From Rufibacter radiotolerans (GTDB lineage: Bacteria > Bacteroidota > Bacteroidia > Cytophagales > Hymenobacteraceae), in assembly GCF_001078055.1 (NCBI RefSeq), contig NZ_CP010777.1, positions 1,262,408 to 1,326,407 on the forward strand: DNA of 64,000 nucleotides, in the 5' to 3' direction. A program made the translations under genes and the position numbers. Of the stretch, positions 15,591 through 25,064 are shown in pieces (positions within the stretch are counted from its first letter, which is position 1; each line of letters begins with the position of its first letter). Below the pieces are notes generated by a model. That model did no database searches. It was not told where the DNA came from and saw nothing but the letters and a program-made list of their open reading frames with translations.

Positions 15591-18530
15591 ATGATCACCA
15601 TGCAAACAACTAGCAAACATACCCAACTCAGGAGGTCCTGGTCTGCCGGCTCTCTGAAGGCCATTATGTTATTTCTGGCGGTGCTGCTGCCGGTAACGTC
15701 GGCCTTTGCGGTAGAGGATGTCAAATACATTTCCAGCCAGAAAAAGGATAAGGCCTTCACTTTGGCAGAAGGCGGAAAATCTGCCCCTTTCTTCATCCAT
15801 GAGAAGGATTTCCCTGGGGTAATCAGAGCCTTGAAAGACCTGCAAGCCGATGTAAAACGCGTGACCAATGCCGAACCAGCCTTAACCATAGCAAGCAAAG
15901 CGCCTAAAGCGGACCGGCTGGTGTTGGTAGGGACCATCGGCCAAAGCCCGCTGATTGACCAACTGGTGAAAAGCAAAAAGCTGGACGTGAAGGACCTGGT
16001 CGGCAAATGGGAAACCTTTGTGGTGCAGGTAATCAAAAAACCTATGAAAGGCGTGGACGAGGCCCTGGTAATTGTAGGCAGCGACAAGCGCGGTACCATC
16101 TATGGCATCTATGACGTGTCGACGCAGATTGGCGTCTCGCCCTGGTACTGGTGGGCCGATGTGCCGGTGACCCAGACGCCCAACCTGTACGTGCAGGAAG
16201 GCCGCCACACCAAAGGTACCCCCGCCGTGAAATACCGCGGCATCTTCATCAATGATGAGGCCCCGGCGCTATCCAACTGGTCTAAAGAGCAGTTTGGCGG
16301 CTTCAACCACAAGTTTTACGAGAAGGTGTTTGAGTTGATTCTGCGCATGAAAGGCAACTACTTGTGGCCGGCCATGTGGGGCAGCGCGTTCAATGACGAT
16401 GACAAGATCAACCCTGAGGTAGCCGATATGTACGGCGTGGTAATGGGAACCTCACACCATGAGCCGCTTATGCGCGCGCATGATGAATGGCGCCGCTACG
16501 GCTCCGGTCCCTGGAACTACAGTACCAATCCAGAGAAGTTGCGCGAGTTCTGGCGCAGCGGCATCCAGCGCATGGGTACCAAAGAAAGTATTGTGACCGT
16601 GGGCATGCGCGGCGACGGCGACGAGCCCATGAGCCGTGAAAGCAATATTGAACTGCTGGAGCGCATTGTAAAAGACCAGCGCCAGATCATCTCTGACGTG
16701 ACGGGCAAAGATGCTTCCAAAACACCGCAGTTATGGGCCCTCTACAAAGAGGTGCAGGACTACTATGATAAGGGCATGCGCGTGCCAGATGACGTAACCC
16801 TGCTACTAGCAGATGACAACTGGGGAAATATCAGAAAGCTGCCCAAAGTAGGGGAGAAGCAGCATTCCGGAGGGTACGGCATCTATTACCATTTTGACTA
16901 CGTGGGCGGCCCCCGTAACTACAAGTGGCTGAACACCAATCAAATTTCCCGCGTCTGGGAACAAATGCACCTGGCCTATCAGCACAAGGCAGACCGTATC
17001 TGGATTGTGAACGTGGGCGACATCAAACCCATGGAATTCCCCATAGAGTTTTTCCTAGACTACGCCTGGAGCCCTGAGAAATGGCCCGCCGAGCGCCTGG
17101 GCGAATATACCCGCCTATGGTCTGAGCAGCTGTTCGGGCCAGAGCATGCCACGGCCATTGCCGATATCATGGCCAAGTACACCAAGTTCAACAGCCGCCG
17201 CAAGCATGAGCTTTTGTCCCCGGATACCTACAGCCTCACCAACTACCAGGAAGCAGAACGAGTAGTGAACGAATACAAGGCCCTGACCACAGAAGCCACC
17301 CGAATCTACAACGCCTTGCCTGCCCAATACAAAGACGCCTATTACCAGTTGGTATTGTTCCCGGTGGCGGCCAGCGCCAACCTCAATGACCTACACGTGA
17401 CGGTAGGCCGCAACAGGCTGTACGCCCAGCAGGGCAGGGCCAGCACCAACGACCAGGCCGCCAAAGCCAGAGACCTCTTCGCGAAAGATGCAGAGCTGAC
17501 CAGGTTTTTCCATAAGGAAATGGCCGGCGGTAAATGGAACCACATGATGTCACAGACCCACATCAGCTACACCTACTGGCAACAACCTGAGAAAGACGTG
17601 ATGCCCGAGGTGAAGGAACTGACCTTGCCCGCTGCCGCCAGCATGGGCGTGGCCGTGGAAGGCTCCAGCAAGTGGTGGCCCCAGGAAAAAGAGGCGGCGG
17701 TTTTGCCAGAGTTTTCTCCCTATGTAGCGCAAGGTCATTTTCTGGAGATCTTTAACCGTGGTCAGCAACCGTTTGACTATTCTGTCACCGCCGGGTTTCC
17801 GTGGGTAAAGATCTCGCAGCCTTCCGGCACCGTGGACAAAGAGCAGCGGGTGTGGGTAAGCGTAGACTGGACCAAAGCCCCTGCAGGCACGCAGCGCGTT
17901 CCGGTAACCATTACCGGTCCTAAAGGAACTAAGGTGGTGGTGCAGGCCGTGGTACAGAATCCGGCAGCGATTCAGGCCGGTAAGGTAGACGGTTTTATAG
18001 AAAGCAACGGCTACGTGTCTATAGAGGCAGAGCACTTCACCAAAGCCGTGGACGCCAACCAAATTAAATGGCAAGTAATCCCTGATCTGGGGCGCACCGC
18101 CTCGGCCATGACCACCATACCAGTAACCGCGCCAAGCCAGACGCCGGGCGGTAATAGCCCCCACTTAGAATACAAGATGCACCTGCAGAAAGCCGGTGAG
18201 GTGAGCGTGCAAGTTATGTTGTCGCCAACCCTGAACTTCCATAATACCCAAGGGCTGCGCTACGCCATTTCCTTTGATGACCAGGCGCCGCAGATCATCA
18301 ACATCCATAGGGGCAAGGGCGAAGGCGAATGGAACAGGAACGTGGCCAATAACATCAACCTGACCATTTCTAAGCATCAGCTTGCCCAGCCCGGGGCGCA
18401 CACGCTCAAGTTCTGGATGGTAGATTCTGGGGTGGTGCTGCAGAAAATAGTGGTAGACGCCGGTGGCCTGAAACCTTCCTACCTGGGGCCGCCGGAAAGT
18501 ACCTATGTACCTGTAAAGGAAGCTAAATAA
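15591..18530 (+). CDS. GH115 xylan alpha-1,2-glucuronidase
   Basis: 979 residues if the ATG at 15591 is used (the ATG at 15600 is equally possible). An in-frame start at 15489 would read through the palindrome and is rejected. A signal peptide ends near SAFAVED (about residue 40). GH115 enzymes remove (4-O-methyl)glucuronic acid from internal as well as terminal xyloses of polymeric glucuronoxylan. Family segments are visible: RGIFINDEAP (216-225), KGNYLWPAMWGSAFNDDD (254-271), the MGTSHHEPLMRAHDEW block, VGMRGDGDEPMS, and DNWGNIRKLP. After the catalytic part there are beta-sandwich domains: one near FSPYVAQGHFLEIFNRG, and a C-terminal domain starting YVSIEAEHFTKA. Its activity complements GH67 (3327-5492). 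Confidence 0.93.
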   Translation: MITMQTTSKHTQLRRSWSAGSLKAIMLFLAVLLPVTSAFAVEDVKYISSQKKDKAFTLAEGGKSAPFFIHEKDFPGVIRALKDLQADVKRVTNAEPALTIASKAPKADRLVLVGTIGQSPLIDQLVKSKKLDVKDLVGKWETFVVQVIKKPMKGVDEALVIVGSDKRGTIYGIYDVSTQIGVSPWYWWADVPVTQTPNLYVQEGRHTKGTPAVKYRGIFINDEAPALSNWSKEQFGGFNHKFYEKVFELILRMKGNYLWPAMWGSAFNDDDKINPEVADMYGVVMGTSHHEPLMRAHDEWRRYGSGPWNYSTNPEKLREFWRSGIQRMGTKESIVTVGMRGDGDEPMSRESNIELLERIVKDQRQIISDVTGKDASKTPQLWALYKEVQDYYDKGMRVPDDVTLLLADDNWGNIRKLPKVGEKQHSGGYGIYYHFDYVGGPRNYKWLNTNQISRVWEQMHLAYQHKADRIWIVNVGDIKPMEFPIEFFLDYAWSPEKWPAERLGEYTRLWSEQLFGPEHATAIADIMAKYTKFNSRRKHELLSPDTYSLTNYQEAERVVNEYKALTTEATRIYNALPAQYKDAYYQLVLFPVAASANLNDLHVTVGRNRLYAQQGRASTNDQAAKARDLFAKDAELTRFFHKEMAGGKWNHMMSQTHISYTYWQQPEKDVMPEVKELTLPAAASMGVAVEGSSKWWPQEKEAAVLPEFSPYVAQGHFLEIFNRGQQPFDYSVTAGFPWVKISQPSGTVDKEQRVWVSVDWTKAPAGTQRVPVTITGPKGTKVVVQAVVQNPAAIQAGKVDGFIESNGYVSIEAEHFTKAVDANQIKWQVIPDLGRTASAMTTIPVTAPSQTPGGNSPHLEYKMHLQKAGEVSVQVMLSPTLNFHNTQGLRYAISFDDQAPQIINIHRGKGEGEWNRNVANNINLTISKHQLAQPGAHTLKFWMVDSGVVLQKIVVDAGGLKPSYLGPPESTYVPVKEAK

Positions 18531-18536
18531 CACCAT

Positions 18537-18576
18537 CTGTTTTAGGCCTGTTTTTCCACAAACAGGCCTAAAACAG
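18537..18576. repeat. Intergenic palindrome, copy 5
   Basis: CTGTTTTAGGCCTGTTT / AAACAGGCCTAAAACAG, a perfect 17-bp-arm inverted repeat 6 bases after the GH115 stop. Confidence 0.8.
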
Positions 18577-18605
18577 GTTTTACTTTCTTAATATCAAACA
18601 GAAGA

Positions 18606-18636
18606 CTATGGCTCGGAAGTAGCTTCTGAGCCATAG
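18606..18636. terminator. 14-bp-stem hairpin between GH115 and GH43
   Basis: CTATGGCTCGGAAG - TAG - CTTCTGAGCCATAG, with one wobble pair and a 3-base loop. It has no U tract, so it may be a processing or protection element rather than a classical terminator. Confidence 0.5.
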
Positions 18637-18650
18637 ATAGAATAAATAGA

Positions 18651-18702
18651 GCTTTCCTGTTTTGGGGTTGTTTTTGAGAAAACAGGCTCAAAACAAGAAA
18701 GC
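18651..18702. repeat. Intergenic palindrome, copy 6
   Basis: Outer arms GCTTTC / GAAAGC around GTTTTGGGGTTGTTTT ... AAAACAGGCTCAAAAC. It directly follows the hairpin at 18606-18636. Confidence 0.75.
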
Positions 18703-18754
18703 TAGTCGTTGGAATAACTTTCCTGCCACCAAATTGAAACTTACTGCTCCACGT

Positions 18755-20479
18755 ATGAAAAATAAATTACTTTCAGCTGCCGCCGCTTTCTTTACCCTGG
18801 CAGTTCTAGGCTTTGCCAGCCTCCTGCCCGCGGCGGCCCAGCAAAAGCAGACGTTCCAAAACCCCATCTTCCCGGGGTTTTACCCAGACCCCAGCGTGCT
18901 GCGGGTGGGAGAGGACTATTATCTCATCCATTCCTCGTTTGCTTATTTTCCGGGGGTGCCCATCTTCCATAGCAAAGACCTGGTCAACTGGACCCAGATT
19001 GGCAACATTCTGGACCGGCCCGAACAGCTGAACTTAGACGGCCACAACGTTTCCCGCGGGATCTTCGCGCCCACCATTTCTTACAAAGACGGCACCTTCT
19101 ACATGGTCACCACCCTTATTGATAAAGGAGGCAACTTTGTGGTGACCGCCACTAATCCGGCCGGTCCCTGGTCTAAACCCCACTGGCTGCCCAACGTGAA
19201 CGGCATTGACCCTTCTATTTTCCATGACGATGACGGGAAGAGTTACATCATGTACAACTCAGACGCCCCAGACAACAAACCGCTGTATGATGGGCACCGC
19301 ACCATACGTATGTTTGAGATTGACCTGAAAACCATGAAGACGGTCGGGCCGCAGCACCTGCTGGTGAACGGTGGCGTGGACCTTTCTAAGAAACCGGTTT
19401 GGATTGAAGGTCCGCATATCTACAAAGTGACCGGCTTTTACTACTTAATGGCCGCCGAGGGAGGCACCAGCGTCAACCACTCTGAGGTGGTTTTGCGCAG
19501 CAAAACCGTGACCGGCCCTTATATCCCGTATGAAAAGAACCCTATCTTAACCCAACGGCATTTGCCCGGTGATCGGCCAAACCCCGTATCGGCTACGGGC
19601 CACGCAGACCTGGTGCAGACGCAGAACGGAGACTGGTGGGCCGTATTCCTGGCCACTCGTCCGTACAGCGGCGCCCAGGACCATTACAACACCGGCCGCG
19701 AGACGTTCCTGGCGCCCGTTACCTGGAAAGAGGGCTGGCCCATTATCAACCCAGACCATGACCTGGTGCAGTACAATTACCCGGTGCCCAATTTGCCAGC
19801 CCAGAAGAAACCGGCCTTCCCGCTGACGGGTAATTTTAGCTTCCATGAAGAATTCAAAGGCACAACCTTGCCCATGTATTGGCTACAACTGAGAACCCCG
19901 CGCTACCAGTGGTATAGCCTGAGCAAACCCTTGGGAAAACTAACCCTGGAGGTGCGGCCAGAGAGTTTCTCTGAAAAGATGAATGTCTCTTTTCTTGCCC
20001 GCCGGCAGCAGCATGTGAAGGGAAGCGCCAGTACCGAAATGGAGTTTGCCCCAACCAAAGAAAACGAGTTCGCTGGCTTAGTGGCCTTCCAAAACAGTGA
20101 GCATTATTACGCCCTGGGCAAAACCCTTAAAGGAAATCAGCCGGTGGTGCAACTGCTCAAGGCAGACAAAACGGTGCTGGCTGAGAAAGTACTCACGGAG
20201 AAAGAAGGCAAAAAACCGGTCTACCTTAAGGTGAGCTTTAATGGCGGCACGTATGCCTTTTACTACGCCACCAAAAAAGGAAAATGGCAACTGCTACAGG
20301 ACAACGTAGACGGCAAATACCTGAGTACCCGCGTGGCCGGCGGTTTTGTAGGCGTCACCCTTGGGCTTTATGCCACTTCTAACGGACTTCCTTCTACCAA
20401 CAGAGCTTCCTTTGACTGGTTTGACTATGAAGGCAATGATGACATTTTTGAGAAGCCGTCCTTGACCAAAGCAAAGTAA
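18755..20479 (+). CDS. GH43 family beta-xylosidase / arabinofuranosidase with C-terminal domain
   Basis: 574 residues from the ATG at 18755 (MKNKLLSAAAAFFTLAVLGF..., cut near LLPAAAQQ). The upstream in-frame extension from 18662 is a translation of the palindrome and is rejected. GH43 catalytic triad: Asp45 (FYPDPSVLRVG), Asp152 (GIDPSIFHDDDG) and Glu218 (WIEGPHIYK). Conserved YFPGVPIFHSKDLVNW follows the base. The C-terminal domain starting FHEEFKGTTLPMYW (about 360-570) is the concanavalin-like module of GH43 beta-xylosidases, ending RASFDWFDYEG. It probably releases xylose from xylo-oligosaccharides in the periplasm. It closes the plus-strand xylan operon and is followed by an intrinsic terminator at 20501-20532. 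Confidence 0.93.
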   Translation: MKNKLLSAAAAFFTLAVLGFASLLPAAAQQKQTFQNPIFPGFYPDPSVLRVGEDYYLIHSSFAYFPGVPIFHSKDLVNWTQIGNILDRPEQLNLDGHNVSRGIFAPTISYKDGTFYMVTTLIDKGGNFVVTATNPAGPWSKPHWLPNVNGIDPSIFHDDDGKSYIMYNSDAPDNKPLYDGHRTIRMFEIDLKTMKTVGPQHLLVNGGVDLSKKPVWIEGPHIYKVTGFYYLMAAEGGTSVNHSEVVLRSKTVTGPYIPYEKNPILTQRHLPGDRPNPVSATGHADLVQTQNGDWWAVFLATRPYSGAQDHYNTGRETFLAPVTWKEGWPIINPDHDLVQYNYPVPNLPAQKKPAFPLTGNFSFHEEFKGTTLPMYWLQLRTPRYQWYSLSKPLGKLTLEVRPESFSEKMNVSFLARRQQHVKGSASTEMEFAPTKENEFAGLVAFQNSEHYYALGKTLKGNQPVVQLLKADKTVLAEKVLTEKEGKKPVYLKVSFNGGTYAFYYATKKGKWQLLQDNVDGKYLSTRVAGGFVGVTLGLYATSNGLPSTNRASFDWFDYEGNDDIFEKPSLTKAK

Positions 20480-20500
20480 TAACAGGAAACCGAAAGGATT

Positions 20501-20532
20501 AAAAAGCGGGTCCAGTAGGGCCCGCTTTTTTT
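20501..20532 (+). terminator. Intrinsic terminator of the plus-strand xylan operon
   Basis: AAAAAGCGGG ... CCCGCTTTTTTT, a G+C-rich stem followed by a T run, 21 bases after the GH43 stop. Confidence 0.8.
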
Positions 20533-20547
20533 GTGCCTGGCAATTCT

Positions 20548-20583
20548 GTTTTGAGGCTGTTTTTAGGAATACAGGCTCAAAAC
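20548..20583. repeat. Intergenic palindrome, copy 7
   Basis: GTTTTGAGGCTGTTTT ... ACAGGCTCAAAAC between two convergent terminators. Confidence 0.7.
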
Positions 20584-20620
20584 GCCCACTTCAAAACTGT
20601 CTAGACCGGGCTCTATAAAA

Positions 20621-20649
20621 AAAGGCTGCCTCTACAAGAGGCAGCCTTT
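20621..20649 (-). terminator. Intrinsic terminator of the xylB-xylA operon
   Basis: AAAGGCTGCCTCT / AGAGGCAGCCTTT arms with a 3-base loop; on the minus strand the hairpin is followed by a T run. It faces the terminator at 20501-20532. Confidence 0.8.
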
Positions 20650-20710
20650 CCGTGAACTAAAATGAAAAATATTTCAAGGCCCAGTAATAGCTGAGCTTTA
20701 CTTCAAAGGG

Positions 20711-22042
20711 TTAAATAAACCGGTTAATGAGGTTCTCCAGGTATTCCTGACGACCACTTTTCACGGCTGGCTCACCCTTCTCAATGGCGAAGGCCCTAAG
20801 GTCTTCCAGGGTCAGTTTGCCTTGCTCATACTCTTTTCCTTTGCCGCCGTCAAAAGAAGCGTAGCGCTCCTCGCGCACTTTCAAGAAGTCTGATTTTTGC
20901 AGGATGTTATCTGCCGTGATCAAGGCGCGGGCGAAGGTGTCGGCTCCGCCGATGTGGGCATAAAACAGGTCTGCGGGGTCAGTTGAGTTTCTTCTGATTT
21001 TAGCGTCAAAGTTCACTCCACCGCCCTGCAGGCCACCAGCTTCCAGGAAGATCAGCATGGCCTCAGTCAATTCGTTCAGGTTGTTCGGGAACTGGTCGGT
21101 ATCCCAGCCGTTCTGGTAGTCACCGCGGTTGGCATCCACTGAGCCCAAAACGCCGGCATCGGCGGCCACCTGCAGCTCGTGCTGGAAGGTGTGGCCCGCC
21201 AGGGTGGCATGATTTACCTCAATGTTGATTTTGAAATCGCCCAGTAAATCGTGCTGACGCAGGAACCCGATCACGGTAGCGCAGTCATAGTCGTACTGGT
21301 GCTTGGTAGGTTCCATGGGCTTGGGCTCAATGAAGAACGTGCCTTTGAAGCCTTGCTGGCGGGCGTAATCTTTGGCCGTGTGCAGGAAGCGGGCCAGGTG
21401 CTCCTGCTCGCGCTTCATGTTGGTGTTCAACAGGGTCATGTAGCCTTCACGGCCTCCCCAGAAGACATAGTTCTCACCACCCAGGGCAATGGTAGCATCC
21501 AGGGCGGCTTTCACCTGAGCCCCGGCGTGCGATAATACCTGGAAATCTGGGTTGGTAGAGGCGCCGTTCATGTAGCGCTGGTGCGAGAATACGTTAGCCG
21601 TGCCCCATAGCAGTTTCACGCCGCTTTGGGCTTGCTTTTGCTTGGCGTATTCCACCATGGTTTGCAGGCGGCGCTCATTTTCTACTATGTCATTGCCATA
21701 GTCTACCACGTCCACGTCATGGAAGCAGTAATAAGGCATACCCAGTTTGGTGATGAACTCAAAGGCGGAATCCATTTTGGCTTTGGCGCGGGTAATCACA
21801 TCTGAGCTTTCGTCCCAGGCGAAGTTGAGGGTAGGTCCCCCGAAAGGATCAGAGCCATTAGCGTTGAACGAGTGCCAGTACGCCACCGAGAACTTGAAAT
21901 GCTCTTTCAGGGTTTTGCCGGCTACCACCCGGTTTTCATCATACCAGCGGTACGCCAGCGGGTTGTCAGACTCCAGACCTTCAAACTTGATTTGTCCTAT
22001 GCCTTTGAAAAACTCTTTGTCACCAATTGTAAGATTTGCCAT
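20711..22042 (-). CDS. xylA: Xylose isomerase
   Basis: 443 residues, the normal length for class II xylose isomerases. It converts D-xylose to D-xylulose in the cytoplasm, using two divalent metal ions. Catalytic and metal-binding segments are visible: [13 protein letters not shown] (His108, Asp111), VFWGGREGY near 193-201, [16 protein letters not shown] (Glu239, Lys241), [15 protein letters not shown], and [19 protein letters not shown]. The start [20 protein letters not shown] matches the family. It lies 27 bases downstream of xylB on the same strand and is almost certainly co-transcribed with it under the LacI-type operator at 23632-23647. Confidence 0.97.
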   Translation of the reverse strand: MANLTIGDKEFFKGIGQIKFEGLESDNPLAYRWYDENRVVAGKTLKEHFKFSVAYWHSFNANGSDPFGGPTLNFAWDESSDVITRAKAKMDSAFEFITKLGMPYYCFHDVDVVDYGNDIVENERRLQTMVEYAKQKQAQSGVKLLWGTANVFSHQRYMNGASTNPDFQVLSHAGAQVKAALDATIALGGENYVFWGGREGYMTLLNTNMKREQEHLARFLHTAKDYARQQGFKGTFFIEPKPMEPTKHQYDYDCATVIGFLRQHDLLGDFKINIEVNHATLAGHTFQHELQVAADAGVLGSVDANRGDYQNGWDTDQFPNNLNELTEAMLIFLEAGGLQGGGVNFDAKIRRNSTDPADLFYAHIGGADTFARALITADNILQKSDFLKVREERYASFDGGKGKEYEQGKLTLEDLRAFAIEKGEPAVKSGRQEYLENLINRFI

Positions 22043-22069
22043 GGTTTTGATTATATGGGATGTAATGAT

Positions 22070-23551
22070 TTAGTCTTGTAATTGTTTTTGCAGCAGCGCT
22101 TTCCAGTCCTGGTAAACGGCTTCATAGGAATCCGCCTGATTTGGCTCAATGAGCCGGAGGCGCTCAAACCGGCTAAAGGCTTCCTGCGGCGAGGAAAAGG
22201 CCTTCGCACCTATGCCGGCACCCAGCGCAGCCCCCACGCTACCATCGTTCTGGTACAGTTCCACGGGTACGCCTGTAGCATTCACAAAGGCCTCCGTAAA
22301 GAGAGGACTCAGGAACATATTGGCGTTACCGGCCCTGATCACTTTGGGGTTCATACCGTTCTCGCGCATAATGTCCAGGCCGTACCTGAACGTGAAGGCG
22401 ATGCCTTCCTGCACTGCCCGGAACACATGCGCCTTGGAGTGGAGGTTGAAATTGAGATGGTGGAATTGAGCACCAATGATGCGGTTGTTAAACACGCGCT
22501 CGGCGCCGTTCCCGAAAGGGAAAATGCGCAGGCCTTCGCTGCCTACCGCCACTTTCTGGGCCTCGGCGTTCATCTGCGGGTAATCCAAGCCGTGGCCCAG
22601 GTTTTCCTTTACCCAGCTGTTCATGATGCCCGTGCCGTTGATGTTCATGAGCACGCCCACCCGCTTGGCATTGGGCTGGTAGTTCACGTGGGCAAAGGTG
22701 TTCACCCGCGACTGCGGGTCATAGGTCAGTTGGTCGCTCACGCCGTAAATCACGCCCGAGGTTCCGGCCGTGGCCGCCACCTCACCGGGGTTGAGCACAT
22801 TCAGAGAAAGCGCGTTGTTAGGCTGGTCCCCTGATTTATAACTCACCGGAATGCCCGCTTTCAGGCCCAGCGCTTCGGCTACCGCCGAAGTCACCCGTCC
22901 GTGTTCTGAAAAGAGCGGCTTCACCTCCGGAATAATGTCTTTGCTAAACCCGAAGAAGCTCATCACATCCTCAGACACCTCGTCTTTCTGGAAATCCCAG
23001 AAGATTCCCTCAGACAGGGCAGAGGCGCTGGTGGTAATGTCACCCGTCAATTTCATCGCGATGAAATCGCCGGGCAGCATGATTTTATGAATTCTGTCAA
23101 AGGTGGCGGGCTCGTTTTCTTTGACCCAGGCCAGTTTGGAGGCGGTGAAGTTGCCAGGCGAGTTGAGCAGGCGTTCCAGGGCTTTTTCCTGGCCAATGTG
23201 TTCCAGGGCCTGCTGGCCATAGGGCACCGCGCGGCTATCGCACCAGATAATGGAATCACGCAGTACCTGTTGGTCTTTGTCAACCACCACTAGTCCGTGC
23301 ATTTGGTAGGCGATGCCAATGGCCCCAATATCTTGGGGGTTATAGGCCCCGGAAGCGTTTACTTTCTTTACCGCCTGCTGGGTATGCTCCCACCACATCT
23401 CGGGCGACTGCTCGGCCCAACCGGGTTGCAGCGAGGTGATCTTTGATTCCGTTTCGGGAAATTGCGCAGAGGCCAGGCTCTTCTGCGTGGCGGCATCTAC
23501 CACCGATACTTTTACAGAAGAAGTGCCTATGTCTATTCCTAGTAAGAGCAT
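22070..23551 (-). CDS. xylB: Xylulokinase
   Basis: 493 residues, FGGY carbohydrate kinase family. It phosphorylates D-xylulose to xylulose-5-phosphate with ATP. The N-terminal phosphate-binding GIDIGTSSVKVSVVDA, the substrate-binding AYQMHGLV (81-88), WCDSRAV, and the catalytic Asp242 in SYKSGDQPNNALS are present, with GTSGVIYG and the C-terminal AGNANMFLSPLF adenosine region. It is the first gene of the xylB-xylA operon. The operator ATGCCAACGTTGGCAT sits 81 bases upstream of the start and contains a plausible -33 TTG. Confidence 0.96.
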   Translation of the reverse strand: MLLLGIDIGTSSVKVSVVDAATQKSLASAQFPETESKITSLQPGWAEQSPEMWWEHTQQAVKKVNASGAYNPQDIGAIGIAYQMHGLVVVDKDQQVLRDSIIWCDSRAVPYGQQALEHIGQEKALERLLNSPGNFTASKLAWVKENEPATFDRIHKIMLPGDFIAMKLTGDITTSASALSEGIFWDFQKDEVSEDVMSFFGFSKDIIPEVKPLFSEHGRVTSAVAEALGLKAGIPVSYKSGDQPNNALSLNVLNPGEVAATAGTSGVIYGVSDQLTYDPQSRVNTFAHVNYQPNAKRVGVLMNINGTGIMNSWVKENLGHGLDYPQMNAEAQKVAVGSEGLRIFPFGNGAERVFNNRIIGAQFHHLNFNLHSKAHVFRAVQEGIAFTFRYGLDIMRENGMNPKVIRAGNANMFLSPLFTEAFVNATGVPVELYQNDGSVGAALGAGIGAKAFSSPQEAFSRFERLRLIEPNQADSYEAVYQDWKALLQKQLQD

Positions 23552-23606
23552 AAAAAGCGTTGTTTGGTAAGGTTGGTGCAGGAGGCTTTTATAATTTACA
23601 CTGGGG

Positions 23607-23638
23607 CAAAAGAACCACCAGAATACTATTTATGCCAA
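23607..23638 (-). promoter_or_regulatory. Candidate xylB promoter
   Basis: Minus-strand TTCTTTTG (23614-23607, one mismatch to TAnnTTTG) with TTG (23638-23636) 21 bases upstream. The -33 box lies inside the LacI-type operator, so repressor binding would block it. Confidence 0.4.
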
Positions 23639-23647
23639 CGTTGGCAT
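23632..23647. promoter_or_regulatory. LacI-type operator upstream of xylB
   Basis: ATGCCAACGTTGGCAT, a perfect 16-base palindrome identical to the one at 2415-2430 before the GH10 xylanase. The divergent LacI gene at 24036 is the likely binding protein. Confidence 0.85.
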
Positions 23648-23926
23648 AAGTTTAAGGTTTTATTCTGAGAATTGAAAATTTACGGCCCTTAATCTGGTAA
23701 TTTTTAAGGCAGGGAAAATCTCAAGGCTTTATAAAAAGGGAGGAAAAGCAAGTTTAGAGGATAGTCTTTTTGCCGCTTCAGTTAAGGAAAATGAAGGTGA
23801 GTTTTGTATTTTAGGTGATGCGTTTCAAGCCTGATTTCCTCAAAATGCACCTAAAAAAGGGACCTCAAACGTGCTGGTATGATTAAGTAGGAAAGTAGCC
23901 TAGGTGAAAGTTGCAAGGGCCCGGCT

Positions 23927-23962
23927 GTTTTGGGCCTGAATTCTTAAAAACGTGCCCGAAAC
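23927..23962. repeat. Intergenic palindrome, copy 8 (degenerate)
   Basis: GTTTTGGGCCTG ... CGTGCCCGAAAC with a weakened centre, flanked by AAGGGCCC / AGGGCCCTT further out. Confidence 0.6.
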
Positions 23963-24035
23963 AAAGGAAGGCAAGAGCCAGGGCCCTTATTACCAGAAAG
24001 CAATTGCCTATATTTAAGGCGTTAAAGAAGTAAAA

Positions 24036-25064
24036 TTGAAGAAGACCACCATACATGACATTGCGCGGGAATTAGATGTGACATTCTCTACTGTTGCCCG
24101 GGCCCTGAACGACCACCCTGCTATTAGCGCGGCCACCAAAGCCGCCGTGCTGGAAACCGCCAAGCGTCTGAACTACCAGCAAAACAAGCTGGCTTCCTCG
24201 CTGCGGTCCGGCAAAAGCCATGTGATTGGCATTATTGTGCCGAGTTTGGACACCAGCTTTTTCAGTTCAGTGGTGCATGGCATGGAAAAGGTGCTGAACG
24301 AGAACGGCTACAGCGTGCTTTTGTACCAGACCGGCGAGTCCATCAAGCAGGAACAAAAGGGGTTAGGCACTTTCCTGCAGTCAAGGGTGGACGGCATCAT
24401 CTCTTCGGTGTCATCAGAAAGCGATGGTTTTGAATTTTACTCTGAAATAAGAAAACGCCAGGTGCCGCTTCTGTTTTTTGACCGGGCTATCAAAGAATTG
24501 GAGATACCCTCAGTCACCATCAATGATTACAAGGCGGGCTTTGAGGCCACGGAGCACTTGATAAAACAAGGATATACCCGCATTGCGCACATCACGTCAG
24601 AAAAGAACCTGACCATTTTTAACGAACGCTTCAGGGGCTACCGCGAGGCTCTGGAAAAGTATGGCTTGCCCTTCCAGGAGAATATGGTTTTCAAGGGCAC
24701 GGTAGGGCTGGAGTTAGGGCAGGAATCTGTGCGGCGCCTGCAGGCGGAGCATCTTCCCTTTGATGCCATCTTTGCCGCCGAGGATTACACAGCAATGGGA
24801 GCCTTGCAGCAACTGCTGGAAAGCGGGGTCCAGGTTCCCCTGCAGGTAGGCGTGATCGGTTTCGCCAATGAGGCATTTGGGGCATTTGTGACCCCGTCGC
24901 TTTCCACGGTAGACCAGCAGACCATTAAGATGGGCGAAGAGACCGCGCGCCTTTTCCTTAAGCTCACCGCCAATAAAGATTATTACGGCAGTACCCCCGA
25001 GCATATTGTCTTGGATCCTTTTGTAGTGGCGCGGAAATCTTCGCAACCACAGCGACAGGGGTAG
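24036..25064 (+). CDS. LacI-family transcriptional regulator (xylose, XylR-like)
   Basis: 342 residues beginning at a TTG codon (24036-24038). No in-frame ATG is available before the helix-turn-helix KKTTIHDIARELDVTFSTV, so the TTG start is needed to keep a complete DNA-binding domain. The hinge region ARALNDHPAIS and the effector domain (HVIGIIVPSLDTSFFSSVVH, DGIISSVSSE, FDAIFAAEDYTAMGAL, VGVIGFANEAFG) are intact. It is a paralogue of the regulator at 5655-6707 but lies divergent to xylB-xylA. It probably represses these genes and the GH10 xylanase through the two identical operators. Effector inferred as xylose or xylulose; not shown by the sequence. Confidence 0.88.
   Translation: MKKTTIHDIARELDVTFSTVARALNDHPAISAATKAAVLETAKRLNYQQNKLASSLRSGKSHVIGIIVPSLDTSFFSSVVHGMEKVLNENGYSVLLYQTGESIKQEQKGLGTFLQSRVDGIISSVSSESDGFEFYSEIRKRQVPLLFFDRAIKELEIPSVTINDYKAGFEATEHLIKQGYTRIAHITSEKNLTIFNERFRGYREALEKYGLPFQENMVFKGTVGLELGQESVRRLQAEHLPFDAIFAAEDYTAMGALQQLLESGVQVPLQVGVIGFANEAFGAFVTPSLSTVDQQTIKMGEETARLFLKLTANKDYYGSTPEHIVLDPFVVARKSSQPQRQG

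Larger units (their letters stand above)
23552..24035. other. Divergent regulatory region between xylB and the second LacI gene
   Basis: 484 bases without a gene. It contains the operator at 23632-23647, a candidate xylB promoter, a degenerate palindrome around 23810-23855 and a family palindrome at 23927-23962. Confidence 0.6.

Noticed and set aside
17550..18164. 204-codon minus-strand open frame inside the GH115 gene
   Set aside because: Antisense shadow; no family resemblance.
18662..18754. N-terminal extensions that begin with similar peptides (such as MGLFLRKQAQN here, MGMFSGKQAQNGK near 50684, MGLFSEKQAQNG near 58942) and looked like a shared leader peptide
   Set aside because: Each is the translation of an intergenic palindrome copy that happens to be open in one frame. 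The downstream ATG gives a proper signal peptide or family start, so the extensions are artefacts.
22082..22834. 250-codon plus-strand open frame inside xylB
   Set aside because: Antisense shadow of xylB with no domain or start context.
24001..24040. An ATG (24054) close to the start of the second LacI gene as an alternative to the TTG start
   Set aside because: That ATG (ATGACA) is out of frame, and no in-frame ATG precedes the helix-turn-helix; TTG at 24036 keeps the domain complete.
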